Shown here: positions 22,612 to 31,341 of the stretch, piece after piece
Layout: every line of letters starts with the position of its first letter
How positions within the stretch are numbered: position 1 is the first letter of the stretch
Origin: Lolium rigidum
Taxonomy: Eukaryota > Streptophyta > Magnoliopsida > Poales > Poaceae
Reading direction: 5' to 3'
Length of the DNA: 64,000 nucleotides
Assembly (NCBI RefSeq): GCF_022539505.1
Contig: NC_061514.1
Span: 42,024,869-42,088,868 of the forward strand
Made by a program: the position numbers and the translations under genes
The notes under the pieces: generated by a model
Database searches by the model: none
What the model saw: the letters and a program-made list of their open reading frames with translations, nothing else
What the model was told of the DNA's origin: nothing

Positions 22612-23884
22612 GGGTAGTACTACCCAGTTCTACTGGATACTACCGCTCTGATTAATTATGTCCATCCGATGAGCCTAATTAATTTTATTGTTAAATTAAC
22701 GCCCCAAAGGGTATTATGGTAACTTTACCCTTCAGAACTGCCCCGCACGACCAGCCCACGCTACCATTCACTCCCTCCCCAGACGCGACGCCCCTTCCTT
22801 GCCTCGGTTTCTTGCCTAAGCCGCCGCCGCTGCTCGCCGGAAGCGGAGTCGCTCCCTAACACACCGCCGAATCAGCACTCCGCATCCATTTCTGCACCTT
22901 GCCGGGATCGCCTTCCTCACCTAGGAGCTCGGCCGCTTCGCCTGCCTGCACTCGAGCTCGTCCGCCTCGTGCAGGAGGTCGCTCGCACCGGACCGCCGGG
23001 GATCACCCATACCGACCCCCCGCGCCGGCGGCGTTCGTCCACTCCACCGTCACCTCCGCGCCGGCGATCTCCACCTGAAAGTGCAGAAGTGCAGATCTCC
23101 TCAAACCCAGCTAGGTATACATTTAACCCAAATCAGCTTGCAGATTTTGAGATTGTGGTACAGGATCATGTCATATCTCAGGTGCTTCTGCAACAGGGAT
23201 GCCTTTATTAGTATTCACGGCAACCTATTCACACGGACTAATCACAGGTTCATGCCTGTACACAACCATATGAATGTTACTATTTTCTTACTGGAAAACA
23301 TCCAAAGATATGTACTCTATGAAATGACAAGAAACAGTAATCAGAGCCCATTTTCTTGTTCTCATCCAACAAAATATTCCTGGCGAAACAATAATCAGAG
23401 CTATACTTGTCATTTGATACCATATATACTTGCAATATTAAATATTCATGGAGAAATATATAGTGAAGACATGAATGCCATGTTCTCCTGCATGTTCTCA
23501 TCCTCTTCCCTTTTGCTTCCTTCGGACCCATTGAGTATTAAAAACTGTATTTGGAATCAGGAAGAATTTTTTTAAAAAAATCACCAGTTGAGGATACCAC
23601 TCTGTCTGTTATCTTTAGGTACGTCGCAAAAGTAAGTTCATTCATGTGTTGGTAGTTGCACAGTGAAACCTTTATTATACAGTAAGAAAATTTTGAAATA
23701 TGACATCACGGTACATATAAATTTGCAAAGATATGTTATAGTATAGGACCACTAGAAGTCTAGCACCAAGAGGCAACAATGAGAATTTACTAGATTGTGA
23801 GCGACACTATTACAATATCACTAGCCTATTATGTCTTGTTGCTATTTGGTATCTGCATGTATGGAAATATATGGATATGGCTGT

Positions 23885-24417
23885 CGGAAATGCATCTGTG
23901 CATGTGAAATGGGGCCAAATCAAAATCACAACCGTTGCATGTCAAATGGACGGTCATCTGTGGGGTCCCCATATGTGCCCACTCATATGAGAAGATTCCC
24001 TTTTCTAAACGCACTAATAATTGAAAAACGAGCACAACTTTCACGTAACAAATGCAAACTCGTTTTTAATTGCATATTTGACTTCCTGACGACGAACTCT
24101 TCGAAATGAATCTAATATTTAATATTTAAAAATATATTTTGTGAACTGGATCTATAGAGTCCTCTATTATTCACCACGTAGTCCATATGACAGGTTCATG
24201 TAGTCCTGCGAAATGACATGCTAGATTTATAAAGTCCTTGTTAATTATTTAGATGGTACATGCAGTACTGTAAAGAGTACTATTGATTTACACACATGAC
24301 AGCTGTAGATTCTCTTTTTATGTGGGGTCATACTGAACCGAATCTCGAGAAACATGAGTAATAGCAACGGTTGTGATATCAACTTCGCCCCATTTCGCAT
24401 GCACCATCTGCGGGTCG
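23885..24417. mobile_element. Mutator-derived MITE with 9-bp target duplication
   Basis: It is flanked by TATGGCTGT on both sides (23876-23884 and 24418-24426). The inner arms GCATGTGAAATGGGGCC...ATCACAACCGTTGC and GCAACGGTTGTGATATC...GGCCCCATTTCGCATGC-type sequence are inverted. 533 bp, AT-rich centre, no ORF. A 9-bp duplication is the hallmark of Mutator elements. Confidence 0.8.
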
Positions 24418-24538
24418 TATGGCTGTACTATAAGTAGGTTGTTCGTACTCAACTTCTGGTAGGATTAATGCCTTTGATTCTATTTTTTGTGAAAATGTGT
24501 TCGCCATTCTGACATTTGTACGTGATATGCAGTAAGAC

Positions 24539-24712
24539 ATGGGCGACGAGTCTGCGGGTGCATACTATGACATCGTCAGCAAGACGATTTGCTAGCGAGG
24601 AGGATGGGTTCAAGTTCCACAATAGTTATGCTCTTTAGAAAGGTTTTAGTGTGCAGAAAAGCTATGTTGAGTGGGATGATGTCAACCAGAAGATTTCATT
24701 TTCTATAAATTG
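24539..24712 (+). pseudogene. FAR1/MULE-transposase N-terminal exon remnant
   Basis: After an acceptor-like ATATGCAG (24526-24533) comes an ATG and MGDESAGAYYDIVSKTI, a stop, then in the next frame FASEEDGFKFHNSYAL, another stop, and KGFSVQKSYVEWDDVNQ. This is the pattern of the FAR1 DNA-binding domain shared by FAR1-related host factors and Jittery/FAR1-type MULE transposases (EDGFxFYNxYALxxGFSVRKS). The zinc-chelating Cys/His half and the transposase core are absent. Its position inside a MULE-like region makes transposase origin more likely than a host FRS gene. Confidence 0.6.
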
Positions 24713-24849
24713 TTTAGCTAAATTTTCTAGCTTTTATACTACATTGTTTTGAGGTGAACAAAAGGCAACTCTTGTGAAGTATATTTATACCTTCTTGTTC
24801 TACCGTTAACGTGTGGCTTAGTTCCAGTTGGATGGGTTTATGCGGTAGG

Positions 24850-26045
24850 AAGCTATTTGTTGAAAACGCTTCGTCCGCTCCGCTCTCCCGCGGGCGGAGA
24901 CGGGCGACTCCCACGACCTAGCGCCGCCGGCCTAGCCTCCCTCTCTCCTCTCCTTCGCCGCCGTCGGCGCAGGCCGCCGGGCAAAGTCCCGAGCGGTGCC
25001 GGCGGCGGCGGACTCGCTCCTACCCGCGCGCGAGACGGGCGTCGCGGGATCTCCCGGGGCTGGCGGCGGTGCTCCTCGGTGGGCAAGGTTCCGGCGGCTG
25101 CTGCGCTCCCGCCGGGAGGCGGCGGCGCTGGGTGACGTGGCGGCGTCGGCGCAGCCTCTTGGCGGCGGGGCGGCATGGAGGTCGGCGGCGGCGCGGGCGG
25201 CGCGGTTCTGACCCGGATCCGGGCCCTGCACGAGGCCCCATCCGGGCTTGGGCGGGCCGGATCCGGCATCCTAGGTCCGCTCCCGGCGGGCCGGTGGAGA
25301 CTCTCCTGCTGAGTGTGGCTAGGACGGCGGCACGTGGACTGCAGCGCGGCCACGGGAGCTTCACGAGCCCATAGGGCTCGGCCGGGCCAGAGGGGCCTGG
25401 TTTGCTCCTGTTGCTGCGTCCGGTCTGTCACCGCAGCTGGCGGTGGAGGTGGCGTCCTCCCGCATGGCTGCTGTCCAGGCTCCCCTCGGCTCGGGGTGGT
25501 TCCTACTGGTTTCGTCGGTCTTCGTCAGTGGGTCACGGTGAGACGGCGGTGGTGGTAGCGTGACCGTGGTGGCGCGAGTTGGTGGGCGGCGAGGTTGGCG
25601 GAGCATGACGGAGTGTCCGGGGCCGTGGGTCTTTGGGTGACGGGAGAAATCCTTGTCGCTGGCCGACACCGACGCGGTGACGCTCGCGGGCGCCACCATT
25701 CCCTCTTGAGGGGCGTCGGGGTTTCCCTTCCCACCGCCCTTCCGCATACCGGGGAAACCCTAGGCTTGTCCGGGCGACGAGCGTCGTCATCGTCGCATCC
25801 CTTCTTGAAGGTGCTGCTTTGGTATGCGGCGCTTCGGAGGGCTAGGCTCATGGTGGGAATCTTCCGGAGGGCGCAGCGGTTGCGGATCATCAGCGTTTTC
25901 GTCGATCCGGCTTTGTCATCCTTTATTTCTTTTTTCTTCTTCTTTTGTTTTCTCTTGGGCTTTGATGTGCTGTTTGCCCCAGCGGTGGTTGCTATCTTGT
26001 ATCAGTTTGTTGCTATATTAATATAGCGGGGCGAAAGCCTATTTC
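24850..26045 (+). other. GC-rich segment, possibly internally deleted LINE or captured gene piece
   Basis: From 24860 to 25900 the sequence is strongly GC-rich with overlapping ORFs on both strands (Gly/Arg/Ala/Pro-rich) and no recognisable domain. It ends in a T-rich run (25922-25960) and TATATTAATATAGCGGGGCGAAAGCC, which resembles a LINE 3' end but lacks poly(A). I could not assign it. It looks non-coding. Confidence 0.3.
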
Positions 26046-26941
26046 GAGGAGGAGTTCCAGTTGGATTGCCTTTATATACTAGAATAGTTTGCATGAACAA
26101 ATTGGTACTTTGCCTACTCCAAAAAATCAAGGCGAAATTGTATCCATTTTTCATGATAAAGTGAAATGTATTGATGTTGCCTGAACTATATTTTACTCTG
26201 AAGTTTGCAGTAGTGTGTCTGCTCTTAGCAATGTTTTATCACATTTCCTACAGCCTGCACAAGTATTCTGTAGATCGGGGATTCTGGAAATAATGCTAAG
26301 GATCGTGCTGGGACACATGAATGATCTGTTTGTACTACAAAGGACGGTACACCATGCATAGAAGATAACAAGCTTTTCCGTAGTGTGAGTCTGGATATTA
26401 GTTGTGGTGTTATGCCCCAACACTAAACTGAGAATCAGGCCACTTATCAAGTCAAGGGTTAGTAGATATACTAGCACCTTCATGTAAGTGCGATGTCAAC
26501 AATATCATGGAGATGCTAGCTTCATTTTTTAGTTGTTTTTGTATATGATCTAAGATTGCTTGAAGTGAAGAGAAATAAATAGATTTAACTCGAGACCACC
26601 AGCATGGATCCTTAACCTCCAGAACTACTTCAAAATGAGTTTATCTTTAGCCGAGTTCCAATGTTCTGATAAATTATGCCAATGCATTGGAGACACCTCC
26701 CAAATAAGAGAACGGAAAGTACAGGCCAGACATATATGTTAAGAAAACAATCTAGCAGTTCAACTGCTCTTTAAAGTGTTAACCATTAGCACCCACATTT
26801 TTTCAAAATAAAAATAAAATAGCACCAAAATATCATCTGTAATCACATACATAAGTAGAGATTACTGCGTAGGGTAAACTGAACAAAGAGGAAACCATAG
26901 ATGAGTGGCTGAACTGCAGTTTTTGTAAACAAGAGTAGAGA
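26046..26941. other. Gene-free stretch
   Basis: AT-rich low-copy DNA with no recognisable gene. Small ORFs (26193-26483 minus) have no domain. Confidence 0.4.
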
Positions 26942-27787
26942 CTATGCTCTCATGTGGTGCTCATCGCCGCTGCTAAAGCTCAATGCCCTCTTATGAGTGT
27001 TCAGTTCAGGTTTCTCCATCCGCGGTGATGACCCATCTTCCTGCACATCCCACTCGCACCAGTCGGTGGCCTCCCCCATGAATCCTGTCCAAAAGAATAT
27101 ATGAGTATTACGATCCACATAGAAGTAATGTAGAGAAAAACTTTGTAAAATACGTAGAAAATTGGCAACGTGAGCTACCTCTGCAGCACGGAGTCGAACG
27201 TCTGGTACACACGGCTGGTGCACGGACAGCAACACCGTGCGTTCCTTGCGTGACAGCGCCGAGAGCGTGGGGACGAGGTGGGATGCGGCTGTGGAGTCGG
27301 AGGTGGGTTCGTCGAGGACCAGTAAGCTTGGCTTCACCAGCAGCTCGTGCGCGATGCTCACGTGCTCCCGCTCGCCGCCAGACACGCCGCGCACGAACGC
27401 GTTGCCCACGATGGTGTCAGCGATCAAGCCATTGGCGACCGCGAGCCTCAGCATGCCGCAGAACGCGAGCCTCTCGCTGACGGTGAGGTGTGGGTGGAGC
27501 ACGTCGTCCTGGGCGAAGAATACCATGCGGCGCTGAACGGCGCGACACGAGAGGCGGCCGCTGCCAGCACGGGACCGGAATGGCGGCCGGAGATGGCTAT
27601 CGAAAAGGGGAATTTTTACAGGGGTTAGGGATGGAGGTGGTGAGCGAGCGCGGACGGGCGGCGAAACAGAATGCCGACGGGGAGGCGGTGGCGGTGGGAT
27701 GGGGGAATAGGGCGCCGGCGTCAGGGTGGCGACGCGAGCAGGGGACAGGGCGGCGGCCGGGACGGAGCGGCGACGCCATCTGAACAC
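26942..27787 (-). pseudogene. Captured/degraded ABCG (WBC) transporter fragment
   Basis: Residues about 85-195 of this 281-codon frame match the ATP-binding domain of ABCG half-transporters. They show a Q-loop region (FAQDDVLHPHLTVSERL), the ABC signature (VSGGEREHVSIAHELL, where GGERKR is usual), Walker B (LLVLDEP) and an H-loop-like VLLSVHQP. The Walker A P-loop (GxxGxGKST) is absent. The D-loop is damaged: TSGLDSTA is reduced to TSDSTA, losing two residues. The first 80 residues are Pro/Ser/Arg low complexity. After the H-loop only unrelated sequence follows, and no transmembrane half exists. It cannot be an active transporter. Position inside a MULE-like region suggests transduplication of a host gene exon. 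Confidence 0.75.
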
Positions 27788-27945
27788 GAAATTACTTAAC
27801 TACCCTTCTATTATATTAAAATAAATGAATAATTCATGTACTTTTCAGTACTTTCCTGTACTTAATATCCGGTACTTTTTAGTACTACTCTTTTTTTCAC
27901 CGTTGGATTAAGTAGCTTGAACGGCTCCTAAATTCCCCAATCATA

Positions 27946-28778
27946 GTAAAAGTTGTATTGAACAAAACGTGTTGGCGTTGTAATATGGTGGTTATACTGT
28001 GATAATTATGCTTTGATGTGTGATTTCTCACCCTATTGCAATAGAGACTAGGTAATGCAACAAAAAAATCTTGGAAATATTCAAAAAGATATTGCAACAA
28101 CTTTTTCATGTTGCATATTGTCGCAAAAAATTAGTCTCGTCTTGCAACAAAATTTGTATCGTAATAGCGAACATTTTTACCTCAACCCCATGGTGTTGCA
28201 TCAATTATTGCATCCTACGAAATTTATGTATCCATGGTAATATGTAGAACATATTGCAGCAATCTTTATTTTATCATTGTTTATTACATATTTTTTTCTC
28301 GCGATCTGATCAAAGGGGTGTAATAGTTCACAAAAGCACGAGTGTTATATTACTATGGAAACGGTAAGTTCTTTTTGTCTGAGCGCCAAAGGCGAGATTT
28401 GATCCATGCAAATTAATTATTTACACCTCTTCAAATTTGCGTTGCAATTTCACGATAGATAGTGATATATGTGCTGCAAATCAATCTGTTGTCGAACATA
28501 CACATGATAATATAAACTTCCATGTTGTGGCCCTTCCCGTTTATTTCTCCAACTCCGGATCCCCCAAAACATGTAAAATTAAACCGTATATGAAGCATTA
28601 TTTCGCAGGACATTAATCAGATCGCGAGAATGACAGATTAGAAATATGCATCTGATGAGTCTTGAGAGAAAAACATTAGTATTGCGCAGAGAGAAGCAGA
28701 CATTTCCATACGCTTTATTTTATATAAAAAAAAGCAGATTTTGAAAACATTTCGGGAGGTGCTTGCTCATGCATGTCA
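27946..28778. other. Gene-free stretch
   Basis: AT-rich DNA with several TTGCAACAA/TTGCATCA-type short repeats between 28040 and 28215. No gene. Confidence 0.4.
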
Positions 28779-29156
28779 GAGCATCTCCAGTCGCGTCCCC
28801 CAAACCGTCCCCCAAACCGCGTCGGATCGAGCGTTTGGGGGACGTGTTTTGTTCGTGCCGCGTTTGGGGGACGTCGCTCCCCAGCCGCGTCCCCCAAACG
28901 CCGCCCCCAAACATTTAAAATAATTTTTCTTGGCATTTTTATTTCAATTTCCACAAACTAATACATAATTGGGAACGTGGTTTACACGAAGACATAGTTA
29001 GGAACATGGTTTTCCACAAACTAATACATAGTTTGAACTTTGAACCATGGTGGACACAAATATAAAATATTGCAAAAAAAACTAAACCTAACTAGGCCGT
29101 GCATCGGCGGTTTCCTGTGTTCGCTGCTAAGAAACAACACTCCAGGGCACACCCAG

Positions 29157-29762
29157 TCACCTAAACTGGAAAATCCAGCGGGAGGATGGTGCCCTTGTTG
29201 GTTCTACCGATGAGGCGAACAGGCGTAAACCTCCGTGCACGTATTCGCTGCGAAGAAACAACACTCGGTCGTCCTCCGAGCTCGGTCGCTGTCGTCGTGG
29301 GAGGTCCCTGTCGACGTGGTAGTCCCGGCGGCAGCGACTCTCGTCGAAGACCTTGATGCTCATGTCCCTGTTGCCGAAGTAGGAGAACACGAGGATGAAG
29401 CCGGCTTGGAGGCTGTGGTGGCGCGCGAACTTCTCCCGGCCGATGTTGAGGTACATCTTGCCGCGCGCGTCGTAGATCGCGTCGACGATCCACCGGCAGT
29501 AGCCGCACGAATGCTCCCGCAGATGCATCGTGCGCGGGCGTACGCCGCCGACGTACTCGGCGAAGGAGTCCGGCAGCCTCTGGATGCCGCGCGGGTCGCC
29601 CTTGAGGACGTGGACGAACTCGAACAGGACGTCCGGCTCCACGTCCATCTCCGACGATGAAGACGACGGCGCGGGAGGCGACGGCGATCGTTCAGCTATG
29701 CCTCGGCCACGACCACGACCACGGCCGCGGCCGCGAGGTAGGCCTCCGCCTCTACCAGACAT
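29157..29762 (-). CDS. B3-like domain protein carried by a Harbinger-like element (201 aa)
   Basis: An intact frame runs from the ATG at 29762, preceded by a TATA box about 95 bp upstream and an AAACCCTAG-rich leader. Residues 1-22 are an Arg-Gly repeat, residues 23-45 are Pro/Ser/acidic, and residues about 90-150 form a segment resembling the B3 DNA-binding fold. That segment contains MYLNIGREKFARHHSLQAG, then FILVFSYFGNRDMSIKVFD; B3 proteins commonly show ..W..F...H.L..GD.LVF....... .F.V..F. Some DNA-contact positions cannot be judged by eye. It would bind DNA in the nucleus if functional. The ORF is free of stops, unlike the other cargo ORFs. It may be a captured plant B3 gene or an element protein that recognises its own ends. 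B3 assignment is by pattern only. Confidence 0.55.
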   Translation of the reverse strand: MSGRGGGLPRGRGRGRGRGRGIAERSPSPPAPSSSSSEMDVEPDVLFEFVHVLKGDPRGIQRLPDSFAEYVGGVRPRTMHLREHSCGYCRWIVDAIYDARGKMYLNIGREKFARHHSLQAGFILVFSYFGNRDMSIKVFDESRCRRDYHVDRDLPRRQRPSSEDDRVLFLRSEYVHGGLRLFASSVEPTRAPSSRWIFQFR

Positions 29763-29850
29763 GGCGGCGAGTCTTGTTGAGAGATGGTGGCGGCTAGGGT
29801 TTGGGAGAGAGGCGCTAGGGTTTGTGTGTGAGAGGGACGATGAGAGGCGC

Positions 29851-29863
29851 CCCTTTTTATAGG
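29851..29863 (-). promoter_or_regulatory. TATA box of the B3-like ORF
   Basis: Read on the minus strand this is CCTATAAAAAGGG, a near-perfect plant TATA box, about 95 bp upstream of the ATG at 29762. Two AAACCCTAG (telo-box-like) motifs follow in the leader. Confidence 0.65.
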
Positions 29864-30416
29864 CCGGAGGGAGGCGGAGGAGCGGTGGCGCTCATTAACG
29901 CCGGCACGCGCAGCTAGGGCGCGACGGGACGCGTCGCTGCGCCCTCACGGGAACCGCACCGTCGGCCGCGCGCCAACAACTTCCGTCGCGAGGTAGGCGA
30001 CGGTTAGGTTTCAACTAATTGTGCCGCCGACGGGTCGGCCCCGCCACTCCCCGCCTCGCTTTCGTTGTGTCCGGCGTCCCCGGAGCGTCCCCTGTGGGAC
30101 GGGGACGGGCTCGGGGCGCCGGACACCGTATCGGGACGCGCCGGACAAAAAAAGGGCTTTGGGGGACGCGGCTGGAACGCTTTTTTGGTCCGGCGCGCCC
30201 CAAATCCCTTTGAGGGACGGTTTGGGGGACGCGACTGGAGATGCTCTCAAGACTTGAAGCATGCTTGGACTGCATGCCTAGGACCATGTTTGTTTGCGGT
30301 ATCTACAAGAAAAACGCAATAGTCAGGCGGTCGGGGTACGTACGTAGACACTGAAGCCGGGTGGAACTAAAGAACGCGGCGCGAGAGCTGTTCTGCTTGT
30401 TGGCTCCATTGGGCCT

Positions 30417-31223
30417 AGGGGTGGGCATAAAAAACCGAAACCGAACAATAAAACCGAATTTACCGGAACCGAAACCGAATACACCGAAACCGAATGAACC
30501 GAGCCTAATTTCGGTGCGTAAATGTGATTAACCGAACTTACTAATTTAAATTCGGTTTTATCCATCAATTGACCGAAATAGCCGAAGAAACCGAGATATG
30601 GACGACCAAGACAAAAACCCTTCAAGCGGGAGCTCCAGTGTTGTTCGTTTCTACTATCTTCTGCAAAATTCTCAAACAGACCAAAGCGTAGATCTGCATG
30701 TACTGCTCCTGGCAGCAGCATGCACGTGAGTTGTAATGCACGTTCTCTGCCAATTCCATTGCTAATTAATCTCCTGAAGATCCCTAGTCTCGCTAATTGC
30801 ATCTCCTCAATCCTGTTACTGTTTGAGACATAATCATGTATTTTAGCGGAGCTTTTATTACTACGTATTTTGTGTGTGTGTACATATATCATGCATTCAA
30901 AATTTTATTTCTACACAAGCACTAACGTTGCTTTAGCAACCATGTATTTGATTGACCAGTACGCACATGTGTAGCCATGACTCATGAGTCATGCCCCATG
31001 TTGTGTGGTGTGGACCTGACGGACTGACGTGCAGCTTGATGTATGGTGTTGTTATTTCCCTTTCGTTAGCCCATTTCGGTTTTAAACCGAAAACCGAACC
31101 GAATTATTGGTTAACCAAATAGCCAGTTAGTTAGAAAACCGATATTATTTTGGTGCCCATTTCGCATAAACCGAATTATAGAAAAACCGAAAAAACCGAA
31201 CCGATTTTTCGGTTAAAACCGAA
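30417..31223. mobile_element. Insertion with AACCGAA-rich ends
   Basis: It is flanked by TGGGCCT on both sides (30410-30416 and 31224-31230) and is absent at the matching place in copy 1 (near 8745). The left 130 bp and right 160 bp are dense in ACCGAA/CCGAAACC repeats, while the middle is ordinary AT-rich sequence. The start AGGGGTGGGCA resembles hAT ends, and a 7-8 bp duplication would fit hAT, but the right end is not a clear inverted copy. No ORF with a domain. Confidence 0.5.
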
Positions 31224-31341
31224 TGGGCCTGTGGTCCTCGAGATGTCGGTCGATGGGCGCAGCGATCATCTCTTTTCCGCATCACGAGAGGTCAGTTTGC
31301 TGAAGGGAGGGAGGCCACGCTGGCGCCGCTTCTTACGCTCA

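Larger units (their letters stand above)
22612..27945. mobile_element. Candidate degraded Mutator-like (Pack-MULE-type) region
   Basis: The left block 22612-22735 (GGTAGTACTACCC..., then AAATTAACGCCCCAAAGGGTATTATGGTAA) and the inverted right block 27785-27940 (AGAGTAGTACTA, then GAAGGGTAGTTAAGTAATTTC) share motifs in reverse orientation. The right block also has the CACCGTTGGATTAAG motif typical of grass MULE ends. Inside are a GC-rich leader (22770-23090), a FAR1-type exon, a GC-rich segment and an ABCG fragment, as expected for a MULE that captured gene pieces. The arms are strongly diverged and no 9-bp duplication was found, so the borders and even the unity of this region are uncertain. 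Confidence 0.35.
28779..30246 (-). mobile_element. Large Harbinger-like TIR element 3 carrying a B3-like ORF
   Basis: Ends are GAGCATCTCCAGTCGCGTCC and the exact inverse GGACGCGACTGGAGATGCTC. The inverted match continues to about 37 bp with one change. TCA flanks both sides (28776-28778 and 30247-30249). Five GTCCCCCAAA motifs lie in the left 135 bp, with more at the right. The left about 130 bp and right about 230 bp are nearly the same as in the 15725-17494 element. The interior is different and carries an intact ORF. No transposase. Confidence 0.85.

Noticed and set aside
24539..24712. FAR1-type exon as a host FAR1-RELATED gene
   Set aside because: Two in-frame stops, missing zinc-binding half and core, and MULE-like surroundings.
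26942..27787. Functional ABC transporter gene
   Set aside because: No Walker A, damaged D-loop, no transmembrane domain.
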